Assembly (NCBI RefSeq): GCF_030295915.1
Contig: NZ_AP027361.1
Span: forward strand, 3,782,001 to 3,846,000
Direction of reading: 5' to 3'
DNA: 64,000 nt
DNA from: Thalassotalea sediminis
Lineage (GTDB): Bacteria > Pseudomonadota > Gammaproteobacteria > Enterobacterales > Alteromonadaceae
The notes beneath the pieces were generated by a model. That model did no database searches. It was not told where the DNA came from and worked only from the letters and a program-made list of their open reading frames with translations. The translations under genes were made by a program, and so were the position numbers. Positions 8,836-18,221 of this stretch are shown here, piece after piece. The number at the start of each line of letters is the position of its first letter. Positions within the stretch are counted from its first letter, which is position 1.

Positions 8836-10320
8836 TTAAAGCGCAGATTCAACAATGCGTTTCATGTCTGTCATATAACCACGCAATTCTTTACCAACAA
8901 CTTCAACGCTATGATTACGAATCGCTTCATTAACTTCAATTAAGCGTACGTTATCAACACCATTTGATGTTGTTGACAAACCTTCTCCTAAATCTTCTAG
9001 TGAAAGTTTGCTTACAAAGTCTTTTAACATTGGCTGTGCTGCATGCGTAAATAAGTAGTTACCATATTCTGCAGTATCAGAAATCACCACGTTCATCTCA
9101 TAAAGTTTATTACGGGCAATACAGTTCGCAATCAATGGTGTTTCATGTAAAGATTCGTAATACGCTGATTCTTCAATGATGCCTGCCGCCACCATAGATT
9201 CAAACGCTAATTCAACGCCAGCTTTTACCATCGCGACGACGAAAATGCCTTTATCGTAATATTCTTGCTCACTAATGGGTGTTTCACAGTCTGGAGCTTG
9301 TTCAAAAGAAGACTCAGCCGTTTGTTCACGCCATTTTAGAAGGTTTGCATCATCATTTGCCCAATCTTCCATCATAGTCGCAGAAAATACACCTTCGATA
9401 ATGTCATCCATATGTTTTTCAAATAATGGACGTAACACATCTTTTAGTTGTTCTGACATATCGAAAGCACGAATTTTTGCTGGATTCGATAGGCGATCCA
9501 TCATGTTGGTGATACCACCGTGTTTCAAGCCTTCTGTTACCGTTTCAATACCATACTGAAGCAATTTTCGCGCATAACCGGCATCCACACCTTGAGCCAC
9601 CAGTTGCTCATGTCCTAGCACTGCAGCAGTTTGCAACATACCGCATAAGATAGTTTGCTCACCCATTAAGTCAGATTTAACTTCTGCAATAAATGAAGAT
9701 TCTAAAACTCCTGCACGATCACCACCGGTAGCTGACGCATATGCTTTAGCAATCGCTAAACCGTTACCTTGAGGGTCATTTTCAGGATGCACCGCAATAA
9801 GTGTTGGTACACCAAAACCACGTTTATATTCTTCACGTACTTCAGTACCCGGACATTTTGGCGCTACCATCACAACGGTAATATCTGGGCGAATTTGCAT
9901 ACCCTCTTCAACAATATTAAAGCCATGTGAATACGCTAAGGTAGAACCTTGTTTCATATACGGCATAACCGCAGAGACTGCTGATGTATGCTGCTTGTCA
10001 GGTGTAAGGTTTAATACTAAATCAGCCTGAGGAATAAGCTCTTCATAGGTACCAACAGTGAAGCCATTTTCAGTTGCCCACGCCCAAGATTGGCGCTTTT
10101 CAGCAATAGCTGATTCACGTAACGCATAAGAAATATTCAACCCAGAGTCACGCATGTTAAGACCTTGGTTTAAGCCTTGCGCACCACAGCCAACAATGAC
10201 GATGTTCCAATCTTTAATAAAATTACACCCATCACTAAATTCTTCACGCTTCATGAAGCGACATTTTCCCAATTGGGCTAACTTTTCGCGCAAACTTAAG
10301 GTATTAAAATAATTACTCAT
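8836..10320 (-). CDS. ilvC: Ketol-acid reductoisomerase, class II (long form)
   Basis: Converts acetolactate or acetohydroxybutyrate to the dihydroxy acid using NADPH and Mg; shared step of valine, isoleucine and leucine synthesis. At 494 aa it is the enterobacterial-type long enzyme with a duplicated C-terminal domain. The Rossmann motif [10 protein letters not shown] lies around residue 45 and the start [21 protein letters not shown] closely resembles E. coli IlvC. I place the start at the ATG at 10320: AAGGA lies upstream at good spacing, and the GTG one codon before is unlikely. It is transcribed divergently from ilvY, which in E. coli activates ilvC when substrate is present. Confidence 0.97.
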   Translation of the reverse strand: MSNYFNTLSLREKLAQLGKCRFMKREEFSDGCNFIKDWNIVIVGCGAQGLNQGLNMRDSGLNISYALRESAIAEKRQSWAWATENGFTVGTYEELIPQADLVLNLTPDKQHTSAVSAVMPYMKQGSTLAYSHGFNIVEEGMQIRPDITVVMVAPKCPGTEVREEYKRGFGVPTLIAVHPENDPQGNGLAIAKAYASATGGDRAGVLESSFIAEVKSDLMGEQTILCGMLQTAAVLGHEQLVAQGVDAGYARKLLQYGIETVTEGLKHGGITNMMDRLSNPAKIRAFDMSEQLKDVLRPLFEKHMDDIIEGVFSATMMEDWANDDANLLKWREQTAESSFEQAPDCETPISEQEYYDKGIFVVAMVKAGVELAFESMVAAGIIEESAYYESLHETPLIANCIARNKLYEMNVVISDTAEYGNYLFTHAAQPMLKDFVSKLSLEDLGEGLSTTSNGVDNVRLIEVNEAIRNHSVEVVGKELRGYMTDMKRIVESAL

Positions 10321-10440
10321 CACTCTTCCTTGCCAGCCTTATCCGCTGAACTTGTTAAAACGGTTTGTCAGATTTTCTGACCTGTAACGATAATACTGCA
10401 AGACTCGTATTGCTTAAAATGATATATTCGCACCACTGTA

Positions 10441-10455
10441 TTGCAAAAAATGCAA
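10441..10455. promoter_or_regulatory. Candidate IlvY operator in the ilvC-ilvY gap
   Basis: TTGCAAAAAATGCAA is a perfect inverted repeat (TTGCA, 5-base spacer, TGCAA) of the T-N11-A class bound by LysR-type regulators. It lies between divergent ilvC and ilvY, 16 bases before the preferred ilvY start. A weaker repeat, AATAC-N10-GTATT at 10392-10411, may be a second site. Assignment to IlvY is inference from position. Confidence 0.6.
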
Positions 10456-10470
10456 CACCAAGGGTTTATT

Positions 10471-11349
10471 TTGGATCAAAAATCACTAAAAATGTTTGTT
10501 GACCTAGCAAACAATCTACATTTTGGTAAAACCGCTGAAGCTAACCATGTCAGCACTTCAACCTTGAGTCGTGCCATACAACGTATTGAAACTGAAGTCG
10601 GTTGTGATTTATTACACCGAGACAACAGAACGGTAGTGCTAACGCAAGCAGGGCAACAGTTTCAACAATATGCCCAACAACAGCTTGATAACTGGCACGT
10701 GTTGCAGCTGTCTTTACGCCAAGAACAAATTCAATTACAAGGTAAGTTAAATATTTTTTGTTCTGTAACCGCAGCATATAGTCATCTACCGCCACTCCTT
10801 GATAAATTTCGTCAACAACATCCCTTGGTGGAAATAATGCTAGTGACTGGTGACGCAGCAGACGCATTTGAGCAACTCAGCTCGCAAACAGTTGATGTTG
10901 CCATAGCCGTAAAACCTGAAACGTTATCTCGTCAGTTCTATTTTCACCCTTTAGCCAAAGTACCTTTAACCGTTATTGCACCGAGCAAAGTATGCCAAGT
11001 TCAACAGCAAGTAAGCATGCCTGTAATTCCTTGGAGTAACATTCCAATGATATTGCCGGAACATGGCATTGCACGTAAGCGATTTGACTATTGGTACCGA
11101 CGACGACAACAAGGTAAACCAAATATCTATGCAACGGTTTCAGGGCATGAAGCATTAGTCAGTATGGTTGCGTTAGGATGTGGTGTAGGTATGGTGCCGC
11201 AAGTGGTCGTAGACAACAGCCCCGTTAAAGAACGTATCCAAAATCTCGACAATGTCGGTGATATTGCGCCATTCGAATTAGGTGTGTGTTGTTTAAATCA
11301 AAATAAAGCGAACAAACTTATTACGGCATTTCTTCAGGCAATTATTTAG
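10471..11349 (+). CDS. ilvY: LysR-family activator of ilvC
   Basis: Transcription factor that in E. coli binds acetolactate or acetohydroxybutyrate and activates ilvC. N-terminal winged HTH (about 10-65, HFGKTAEANHVSTSTLSRAIQRIE) and a C-terminal LysR substrate domain. Long stretches match E. coli IlvY, including FCSVTAAYSHLPP, TGDAADA and YATVSGHEALVSMVALGCGVG. I prefer the TTG at 10471: AAGGG lies 6 bases upstream, the resulting 292 aa aligns end to end with E. coli (297 aa), and starts at 10441 or 10450 would fall inside the operator palindrome. The ATG at 10450 remains possible. It converges on comM. Confidence 0.9.
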   Translation: MDQKSLKMFVDLANNLHFGKTAEANHVSTSTLSRAIQRIETEVGCDLLHRDNRTVVLTQAGQQFQQYAQQQLDNWHVLQLSLRQEQIQLQGKLNIFCSVTAAYSHLPPLLDKFRQQHPLVEIMLVTGDAADAFEQLSSQTVDVAIAVKPETLSRQFYFHPLAKVPLTVIAPSKVCQVQQQVSMPVIPWSNIPMILPEHGIARKRFDYWYRRRQQGKPNIYATVSGHEALVSMVALGCGVGMVPQVVVDNSPVKERIQNLDNVGDIAPFELGVCCLNQNKANKLITAFLQAII

Positions 11350-11353
11350 AACT

Positions 11354-12874
11354 CTAGGCGACGGCTGTCGTTAAATGCTTTAATAATCGATCCATTGCAC
11401 GATAAGACAATGCTTCGATCAAATGTTTATGTTCAATAGCATCACAATTTTCCATATCGGCTAATGTTCGCGCGATCTTTAAAATCTTATGATGGGCACG
11501 TGTCGATAACCCGAGTTTTTCTACCGCAAGTGCTAAGAACTCATTATCATCGGGTGTTAATACACAGTATTGTCGAAGTTCTGTGCTGGTAAGATGCGCA
11601 TTTGCTTTTCCTTGGCGCTTAATTTGAATGGTACGGCATTTCTGAACCCTAAACCTTACTTGTGCACTGGTTTCCATTACCGGAACACAGTCTGACCACA
11701 TACCTTTTGGTAACCTCGCCACTTCAATTTGAATATCAATACGATCTAAAAACGGTCCTGATAGTTTGTTTAAGTATCGTAACACTTGCTCTGGTGTACT
11801 GCGGTTATCATTGTAAAAACCCGTCGGTGATGGGTTCATCGCTGCCACCAATTGAAACTGCGCTGGATACGTTTGTTTTTGTAATGCGCGCGATATCGTG
11901 ACCTCACCAGACTCCATAGGTTCACGCAACACATCAAGCACTTTACGATCAAACTCAGGCAATTCATCAAGAAATAATACACCATGATGCGCCAGCGTTA
12001 CCTCTCCTGGCTGAGGTATACTACCTCCACCAATGAGTGCTGCGGAAGAAGCCGTATGGTGTGGACTTCGAAACGGGCGTGTAAGCCATGCATTTGCATC
12101 AACAGCTTGGTTGCTAATCGATTTGATTGCAGCAACATTGATACCTTCTTGTTCAGTCATCGCGGGTAAAATACCCGGTAATCGGCTTGCTAGCATGGTT
12201 TTTCCTGTGCCAGGAGGACCTACTAACAATAAATTGTGGCCACCGCTCGCCGACAGTTCTAAAGCGCGCTTGGCTAATGGTTGACCAATAACATCACTAA
12301 TGTCGTCTTCCATTATCGCAGTATTAACGGCTTGTCGATTGGGCTCTGCAATAGCTAATCTTTGTTGACGCATCAGGTGCGGGTATAAATCTGCAAGATG
12401 TTTGAGCGGGAGTATAGTTGCTGATTCAACCCAACTGGCTTGTTCGCCATTTTCTGCCGATAAAATTAACGCTCTTTTAGATTCACTGCTCGCCATTGCC
12501 ATTGGGATCTCACCAACAATCGGCCGAAGTTCTCCTGATAAAGCAAGCTCTCCTGCAAACTCATAATTTTCAATATCATCTGACGGCAATTGCTGCGACG
12601 CAACTAAAATTCCAACTGCAATAGGCAGATCGAATCGTCCCCCTTCTTTGGGTAAGTCAGCTGGGGCTAAATTGATCGTGATACGTTTAGCGGGGAATTC
12701 ATAACCACAATTGATGATAGCACTGCGCACTCGGTCTTTAGACTCTCGAACACTTGTTTCAGGTAACCCTACAATATTAAAAGCAGGTAAACCATTTGCT
12801 AGATGTACTTCAACAGTGACCAATGGTGAAGTTAAACCAACACGAGCACGACTATAAACACACGCTAAAGACAT
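11354..12874 (-). CDS. comM: YifB-family AAA+ ATPase, natural-transformation branch-migration helicase ComM
   Basis: Hexameric helicase that in Vibrio and Acinetobacter extends heteroduplex during natural transformation; widely present even in non-competent species. An N-terminal Lon-protease-like (ChlI) domain (about 1-170) precedes the Mg-chelatase-type AAA+ core. Walker A is GPPGTGKT (about residue 219) and Walker B is GVLFLDELPEF. A C-terminal Mg-chelatase domain completes the usual ~506 aa. GGAA precedes the ATG. It sits between ilvY and the ilv leader; in E. coli yifB likewise adjoins ilvL. Confidence 0.93.
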   Translation of the reverse strand: MSLACVYSRARVGLTSPLVTVEVHLANGLPAFNIVGLPETSVRESKDRVRSAIINCGYEFPAKRITINLAPADLPKEGGRFDLPIAVGILVASQQLPSDDIENYEFAGELALSGELRPIVGEIPMAMASSESKRALILSAENGEQASWVESATILPLKHLADLYPHLMRQQRLAIAEPNRQAVNTAIMEDDISDVIGQPLAKRALELSASGGHNLLLVGPPGTGKTMLASRLPGILPAMTEQEGINVAAIKSISNQAVDANAWLTRPFRSPHHTASSAALIGGGSIPQPGEVTLAHHGVLFLDELPEFDRKVLDVLREPMESGEVTISRALQKQTYPAQFQLVAAMNPSPTGFYNDNRSTPEQVLRYLNKLSGPFLDRIDIQIEVARLPKGMWSDCVPVMETSAQVRFRVQKCRTIQIKRQGKANAHLTSTELRQYCVLTPDDNEFLALAVEKLGLSTRAHHKILKIARTLADMENCDAIEHKHLIEALSYRAMDRLLKHLTTAVA

Positions 12875-12945
12875 ACAAATTCCATTTGATGTTACATTCC
12901 GTTAATTTCATTGTAGATCTGCTTTTTTAATTACGCGAATTTCAC

Positions 12946-12959
12946 TTGGTTATAACCAA
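12946..12959. promoter_or_regulatory. Perfect 14-bp palindrome between comM and ilvL
   Basis: TTGGTTATAACCAA is fully self-complementary and lies about 75 bases upstream of comM and 140 upstream of ilvL. It could be an operator for either divergent unit; no factor can be named. Confidence 0.35.
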
Positions 12960-12998
12960 AGGCAACAATTCGCTTAAAAAAAACTCTAACAAAAGTAC

Positions 12999-13026
12999 TT
13001 GCACAATGATTTAGAGCTATGATACT
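12999..13026 (+). promoter_or_regulatory. Candidate ilvLGMEDA promoter
   Basis: TTGCAC and GATACT are separated by 16 bases, placing a transcript start about 55 bases before the leader peptide ATG. The -10 match is moderate. Confidence 0.4.
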
Positions 13027-13088
13027 AATTTAAAAAGAACGCGAAATATGCGCATTTATAAATTTATTTTCAGAGTATTTGAATAAAC

Positions 13089-13169
13089 ATGCAAACACTT
13101 AGCTCAGTCATTATTAACATTCTCGTCGTGGTGATTATTAAATCATCGCGGGGTCGTTTGTTGAGCTAA
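13089..13169 (+). CDS. ilvL: ilvGMEDA operon leader peptide
   Basis: A 26-codon ORF encodes MQTLSSVIINILVVVIIKSS followed by RGRLLS. Twelve of its residues are Val, Ile or Leu, with a run of Ile-Leu-Val-Val-Val-Ile-Ile codons at 13119-13139, the same logic as E. coli IlvL. Ribosome stalling on these codons when branched-chain aminoacyl-tRNA is scarce would leave 13148-13160 free to form the antiterminator. The peptide itself needs no other function. The ribosome site before the ATG is weak. Identification rests on codon content, the attenuator that follows and position before ilvG. Confidence 0.9.
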   Translation: MQTLSSVIINILVVVIIKSSRGRLLS

Positions 13170-13202
13170 AGAAAACTCAGTTAAGAAATACAAACCCCCC
13201 GC
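13099..13202 (+). promoter_or_regulatory. ilv attenuator: pause and antiterminator pairings
   Basis: TTAGCTCA (13099-13106) pairs perfectly with TGAGCTAA (13162-13169, covering the leader stop) as a pause or protector hairpin. GCGGGG and GTTTG (13148-13153, 13156-13160) pair with CCCCGC and CAAAC (13197-13202, 13191-13195) as the antiterminator, which uses the 5' arm of the terminator. The two structures are mutually exclusive, as in classic leader-peptide attenuation. Confidence 0.85.
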
Positions 13203-13225
13203 TCCGATAGGACCGGGGGGTTTTT
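13192..13225 (+). terminator. ilv attenuator terminator
   Basis: AAACCCCCCG pairs with CGGGGGGTTT, extended after one mismatch by TCC-GATA-GGA, and is followed by a T-run. It lies between ilvL and ilvG, about 95 bases before ilvG. Confidence 0.92.
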
Positions 13226-13321
13226 CGTATATGGCGGTTAATTTACGTGAACGTTAAGGTAACAAACAAAAAGGAGTCTACTAAACAGAACTGAATAAGT
13301 TTTGAATAGTATAAAACAATC

Positions 13322-14986
13322 ATGGCAACTGACAATCAACACACCGGTGGATCTTTATTATTTGATGTGCTGCAACAACATGGTGTTCAACACGTTTTTG
13401 GCTATCCAGGCGGTGCTATCATGCCAATCTATGATGCTTTGTATGATAGTGATGTTCAGCATTTTTTAGTGAGACACGAACAAGGTGCAGCTTTCTCTGC
13501 CATAGGCTACGCTAGAGCAACAGGGAAAATAGGGGTGTGTCTAGCAACCTCTGGACCTGGTGCAACAAATTTGATTACGGGTCTTGCTGATGCGTTAGCA
13601 GATTCTATCCCTATTGTGGCGATTACGGGCCAAGTTGCTACTGCGGCTATGGGCTCAGACGCATTCCAAGAAATAGATGTTTTTGGCTTGTCTTTAGCCT
13701 GTACAAAGCACTCCTTTCAAGTTCACCATGTTGATGAATTAGAAAAAGTACTTCACAAAGCGTTTACCATTGCTCTGGAAGGTCGACAAGGCCCAGTATT
13801 AGTTGATATTCCAAAAGACGTTCAGCTTGCCGCCGTAGAAAAATTAGGTGTACATTACGACCAAATAAAAAACAAAGTAAAATTACCGCCAGCGGATGTA
13901 ACTAAAGCACTAGATATCTTAACTAACGCCAAGAAACCGATTTTATATGTCGGTGGTGGTGTAGGTATGGCAAACGCCCTAGATGAAGTAAGACAGTTTG
14001 CTGAAACAACAGGGTTACCTAGTGTTTCAACACTTAAAGGCCTTGGTGCAATTAATCCAAATAACCCCTATTACCTTGGTATGCTTGGAATGCACGGCAC
14101 TAAAGCCGCTAATCTAGCTGTACAAGAATGTGATTTATTGGTGGCTGTTGGTGCACGATTTGATGATCGGGTTACCGGTAAGCTTAATGAATTTGCGCCA
14201 AATGCTAAAGTGATTCATTTTGATATAGATACCGCTGAAATCAATAAAAGACGTGCTGTTGATGCGGCCATTTTAGGTGATTTGAAAATAAACGTTCCAC
14301 TGCTAGCAACACCATTAAATATCGATACGTGGCAAGAAAGTATTGTCACGATGATACAAGAATTCGGTTGGCAATATGACCACCCTGGAAAAGGCATCTA
14401 TGCGCCTGCCGTACTTAATGAAATTAGTGAAAAAATGCCGCCAAATAGTTGTGTTACTACTGACGTAGGTCAACACCAAATGTGGGCTGCACAACATATG
14501 GCATTTGACGATCCTTGTAACTTTCTAACAAGCGGTGGCATGGGCACAATGGGCTTTGGCTTACCTGCCGCCATTGGCGCTCAGGTTAGTAGGCCTAATG
14601 ACACCGTTATCACCGTAACAGGTGACGGCTCAATCATGATGAATGTTCAAGAACTATCAACCATTAAACGTTTTCAGTTACCGGTAAAAATAGTGCTTAT
14701 CGACAACGCCAAATTAGGTATGGTTAGACAATGGCAAGACCTTTTCTTCGAGGGCCGATTAAGTGAAACCGACCTGTCAGATAATCCAGATTTCCTGATG
14801 CTTGCTAATGCCTTTGATATTAAAGCTAAAATGGTTACAGAGAAACACCAAGTTACTGAAGCAATTGAAGAAATGCTAGATCATAACGGCCCTTATCTTT
14901 TACAAGTAAAGATAGATGCAAAAGAGAACGTTTGGCCACTTGTTCCACCCGAAACCGCAAACGACAAAATGATGGAGAGCACCTAA
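13322..14986 (+). CDS. ilvG: Acetolactate synthase II, catalytic subunit
   Basis: Thiamine-diphosphate enzyme that condenses two pyruvates to acetolactate, or pyruvate with 2-oxobutyrate to acetohydroxybutyrate. The 554 residues carry the N-terminal PYR domain with catalytic Glu in [16 protein letters not shown] (about residue 50), a central FAD/DHAP-like domain, and the C-terminal PP domain. The ThDP-Mg motif in the PP domain is [12 protein letters not shown] with a later N (about 435-465). The frame is intact, unlike the frameshifted E. coli K-12 ilvG. It is first structural gene of ilvGMEDA, one base before ilvM. Confidence 0.96.
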   Translation: MATDNQHTGGSLLFDVLQQHGVQHVFGYPGGAIMPIYDALYDSDVQHFLVRHEQGAAFSAIGYARATGKIGVCLATSGPGATNLITGLADALADSIPIVAITGQVATAAMGSDAFQEIDVFGLSLACTKHSFQVHHVDELEKVLHKAFTIALEGRQGPVLVDIPKDVQLAAVEKLGVHYDQIKNKVKLPPADVTKALDILTNAKKPILYVGGGVGMANALDEVRQFAETTGLPSVSTLKGLGAINPNNPYYLGMLGMHGTKAANLAVQECDLLVAVGARFDDRVTGKLNEFAPNAKVIHFDIDTAEINKRRAVDAAILGDLKINVPLLATPLNIDTWQESIVTMIQEFGWQYDHPGKGIYAPAVLNEISEKMPPNSCVTTDVGQHQMWAAQHMAFDDPCNFLTSGGMGTMGFGLPAAIGAQVSRPNDTVITVTGDGSIMMNVQELSTIKRFQLPVKIVLIDNAKLGMVRQWQDLFFEGRLSETDLSDNPDFLMLANAFDIKAKMVTEKHQVTEAIEEMLDHNGPYLLQVKIDAKENVWPLVPPETANDKMMEST

Positions 14987-14987
14987 G

Positions 14988-15275
14988 ATGAATCATTACC
15001 AATTAATTATTTCGGTAGACGATAAACAGGTAGTGCTTGAGCGTATTTTACAAGTAACACGCTATCGAGGTTTTCTCATAAACGGCATGAATGCGGTGGT
15101 CAATACAGGTACCCAGATAGGCACTATCGAACTACAAGTAAGTAGTGAACGACCCATTGAATTATTGGTTGACCAAATCAATAAACTGATCGACATCAAG
15201 GATGTCAAAGTAGACAATAGAGGCTCGCACCAAGACAGTGCGCAAAATTATTTAAAAAGCACCCAATACAAATAA
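14988..15275 (+). CDS. ilvM: Acetolactate synthase II, small regulatory subunit
   Basis: ACT-domain partner of IlvG, needed for full activity and stability; the IlvM type gives a valine-resistant enzyme in E. coli. At 95 aa it holds one ACT domain (about 3-75) with the pattern VLERILQVTRYRGFLINGMN and IELQVSSERPIELLVDQINKLIDI. The AGGAG-type ribosome site sits inside the ilvG end and one base separates the two genes, consistent with translational coupling. Confidence 0.93.
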   Translation: MNHYQLIISVDDKQVVLERILQVTRYRGFLINGMNAVVNTGTQIGTIELQVSSERPIELLVDQINKLIDIKDVKVDNRGSHQDSAQNYLKSTQYK

Positions 15276-15321
15276 TCAGTGTTATTAACACTGAAATTGA
15301 TAAACAAATTAGGAAAAGAAA

Positions 15322-16248
15322 ATGGCAAAAGTTAGTGCAGAACTCATCTGGTTTAATGGCGGTCTTATCCCATGGAAAGATGCAACCGTACATGTGATGA
15401 GCCACGCTTTACATTATGGCTCATCTGTATTTGAAGGCATTCGCGCTTACCAAACGCACAAAGGCACTTGTATCTTTCGTTTAGAAGAACACATAGATCG
15501 ACTTTTCGATTCAGCCAAAGTATATCGCATGCAAATTCCTTATACACATGAAGAAGTCATGCAAGCCTGTAAGGATGCTGTCGCTAAAAATAATTTAGCT
15601 TCCGCTTATCTAAGACCTTTAGCCTTTTTAGGCGATGTGGGTATGGGTCTTCGTCCACCTGCAGACGCACAGGCAGATCTAATGGTCGCTGCGTTTTCAT
15701 GGGAAGCATATTTAGGTGCAGATGCCATTGAAAATGGTGTTGAAGTTGGCGTTTCAAGCTGGAATCGCTTAGCACCAAATACAATGCCAACTGCCGCTAA
15801 AGCAGGTGGTAACTACTTATCATCGCAGTTAATTTCAATGGAAGCCGGTCGACATGGTTACACTGAAGGAATCGCGCTTGATGTCAATAACATGGTAAGT
15901 GAAGGTGCTGGACAAAACCTTTTCTTAGTACGTAAAGGCGTAATTTATACACCATTTAGTACTGCGTCAATTTTACCTGGATTAACGCGTGATACGGTAA
16001 TGCAGCTTGCACGTAATTTAGGATACGAAGTACGTGAAGAGCCTATTTCTCGTGAATCATTATACTTAGCAGATGAGTTTTTCATGACAGGCACTGCAAC
16101 GGAAGTGGTTCCAGTAAAAACTGTTGACGGTATTCCAGTCGGTACTGGTACTCGAGGACCTATAACAAAAGCAATTCAAGAAGCATTCTTCGGTATGTTT
16201 AATGGTTCTACAGATATCGACGATTCATGGTTGACGCCAGTCGAATAA
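15322..16248 (+). CDS. ilvE: Branched-chain amino acid aminotransferase
   Basis: PLP enzyme making the last step to valine, isoleucine and leucine with glutamate as amino donor. The 308 residues are standard for class IV aminotransferases. The PLP lysine is in PTAAKAGGNYL (about residue 160), with EGAGQNLFLV, and the C-terminal FMTGTATEVVPV motif. AGGAAAAG precedes the ATG. It lies 46 bases after ilvM in the operon. A stem-loop separates it from ilvD. Confidence 0.96.
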   Translation: MAKVSAELIWFNGGLIPWKDATVHVMSHALHYGSSVFEGIRAYQTHKGTCIFRLEEHIDRLFDSAKVYRMQIPYTHEEVMQACKDAVAKNNLASAYLRPLAFLGDVGMGLRPPADAQADLMVAAFSWEAYLGADAIENGVEVGVSSWNRLAPNTMPTAAKAGGNYLSSQLISMEAGRHGYTEGIALDVNNMVSEGAGQNLFLVRKGVIYTPFSTASILPGLTRDTVMQLARNLGYEVREEPISRESLYLADEFFMTGTATEVVPVKTVDGIPVGTGTRGPITKAIQEAFFGMFNGSTDIDDSWLTPVE

Positions 16249-16259
16249 AATAAGCTTGG

Positions 16260-16288
16260 CAAACTAGGAGCACAAACTCCTAAGTTTG
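16260..16288 (+). other. Stem-loop between ilvE and ilvD
   Basis: CAAACTAGGAG and CTCCTAAGTTTG pair with one bulged A around a CACAAA loop. No T-run follows, so it is more likely an mRNA processing or stability element inside the operon than a terminator. Confidence 0.5.
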
Positions 16289-16355
16289 CTTGTTAAAGCG
16301 AAGGTATCCCTTTGTTTTAACAAGTAAATTTAAACATCTCTAATGGAATAACACT

Positions 16356-18221
16356 ATGCCTAAATTAAGATCAGCCACTTCAACTCAAGGCCGCAATATG
16401 GCCGGTGCTCGTGCGTTATGGCGCGCAACTGGAATGACCGACAATGATTTTGGCAAACCTATAATTGCTGTTGTGAATTCATTTACCCAATTTGTCCCTG
16501 GACACGTGCATTTAAAAGATATGGGGCAATTGGTTGCAGGCGCTATTGAAGAAGCAGGTGGTGTGGCTAAAGAATTTAACACCATTGCCGTTGATGATGG
16601 AATTGCTATGGGGCACAGTGGCATGCTTTATAGTTTACCATCGCGTGATTTAATTGCAGATTCAGTAGAGTACATGGTAAACGCTCATTGTGCCGACGCA
16701 ATGGTATGTATATCAAACTGTGACAAAATTACCCCAGGGATGTTAATGGCAGCAATGCGCTTAAATATCCCTGTGATTTTTGTATCTGGTGGCCCAATGG
16801 AAGCAGGTAAAACAAAGCTTTCGGATCAAATCATCAAGCTAGATTTAGTTGACGCTATGATCAAAGGTGCAGATCCAACAGTTTCCGACGAACAAAGTGA
16901 TCAAGTAGAGCGCTCTGCATGTCCAACTTGTGGTTCGTGCTCCGGCATGTTTACCGCTAACTCCATGAATTGCTTAGCAGAAGCATTAGGCCTAGCTTTG
17001 CCAGGTAATGGCTCCATGTTAGCAACCCATGCAGATCGAAAACAGTTATTCTTAGATGCCGGTAAAGAAATTGTTAACTTAACCAAGCGATATTATCAAG
17101 ACAATGATGAATCAGCGTTACCGCGCAATATCGCCAGTAAAGAAGCATTACATAACGCGATGTGCTTAGACATTGCGATGGGTGGTTCAACTAACACCAT
17201 ATTGCACTTATTAGCCACGGCGCAAGAAGCAGAAGTTGACTACACCATGGAAGATATGGACAAGTTATCTCGGATCGTGCCTCAACTTTGCAAAGTTGCA
17301 CCTTCAACGCCAGATTATCATATGGAAGATGTGCATCGCGCGGGTGGTGTAATTGGTATCCTTGGTGAGTTAGCACGCGCTAACTTGTTAAACACTGATG
17401 TACCAAATGTTTTAGGTACAACATTAGCAGACCTGATCGCTAAATATGATATCAAGGTTACTGAAGACGAAGACGTTAAAAAATTCTACCGTGCAGGCCC
17501 TGCGGGTATCCGTACAACAAAAGCATTCAGTCAAGATTGTCGTTGGGATACGCTAGATGATGACCGTGAGAATGGCTGTATACGAAGCATTGACAATGCG
17601 TTCTCTACAGAAGGTGGCTTAGCCGTATTATCAGGAAACATCGCCGTTGATGGCTGCGTAGTTAAAACCGCAGGCGTGTCCGAAGATAACTTAACGTTTA
17701 CCGGGCCCGCACATATTTTTGAAAGCCAAGATGCGGCTGTTGAAGGTATTTTAAACGGTAGTGTCGTTGCCGGCGAAGTCGTTGTGATTCGCTATGAAGG
17801 ACCAAAAGGTGGTCCTGGTATGCAAGAAATGCTTTACCCGACAACCTACTTAAAATCTATGGGCCTAGGTAAAGCCTGCGCGTTGATCACTGACGGTCGT
17901 TTTTCAGGTGGCACTTCAGGCTTATCTATTGGCCATGTATCACCTGAAGCCGCAAGCGGTGGCGCAATTGGCCTAGTAGAACAAGGTGACATAATTCACA
18001 TAGATATTCCAAAACGTGCTATTCAAATTAACATCAGTGATGAAGAGCTTAATGCCCGTCGTGAAAAAATGAACGCGAAAGGAACAAATAAATGGCAACC
18101 CGTTGATCGTCACCGTCCAATCAGTTATGCGCTAAAAAATTACGCCATGCTTGCAACAAGTGCAGACAAAGGTGCAGTAAGAAATCGTGACTTGCTCGAT
18201 GGGGTAGCAAATAATGACTGA
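16356..18221 (+). CDS. ilvD: Dihydroxy-acid dehydratase
   Basis: Fe-S enzyme dehydrating dihydroxyisovalerate and dihydroxymethylvalerate to the 2-oxo acids used by IlvE. The 621 residues are the family norm. Cluster-ligand regions are visible: [10 protein letters not shown] (about residue 122) and [18 protein letters not shown] (about 188-206). The C-terminal [20 protein letters not shown] block is diagnostic. It overlaps the start of ilvA by 8 bases, so the two are likely translated together. Confidence 0.97.
   Translation: MPKLRSATSTQGRNMAGARALWRATGMTDNDFGKPIIAVVNSFTQFVPGHVHLKDMGQLVAGAIEEAGGVAKEFNTIAVDDGIAMGHSGMLYSLPSRDLIADSVEYMVNAHCADAMVCISNCDKITPGMLMAAMRLNIPVIFVSGGPMEAGKTKLSDQIIKLDLVDAMIKGADPTVSDEQSDQVERSACPTCGSCSGMFTANSMNCLAEALGLALPGNGSMLATHADRKQLFLDAGKEIVNLTKRYYQDNDESALPRNIASKEALHNAMCLDIAMGGSTNTILHLLATAQEAEVDYTMEDMDKLSRIVPQLCKVAPSTPDYHMEDVHRAGGVIGILGELARANLLNTDVPNVLGTTLADLIAKYDIKVTEDEDVKKFYRAGPAGIRTTKAFSQDCRWDTLDDDRENGCIRSIDNAFSTEGGLAVLSGNIAVDGCVVKTAGVSEDNLTFTGPAHIFESQDAAVEGILNGSVVAGEVVVIRYEGPKGGPGMQEMLYPTTYLKSMGLGKACALITDGRFSGGTSGLSIGHVSPEAASGGAIGLVEQGDIIHIDIPKRAIQINISDEELNARREKMNAKGTNKWQPVDRHRPISYALKNYAMLATSADKGAVRNRDLLDGVANND

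Noticed and set aside
13322..14986. Possible frameshift in ilvG as in E. coli K-12
   Set aside because: The frame is uninterrupted from start to stop with both thiamine-diphosphate domains intact.
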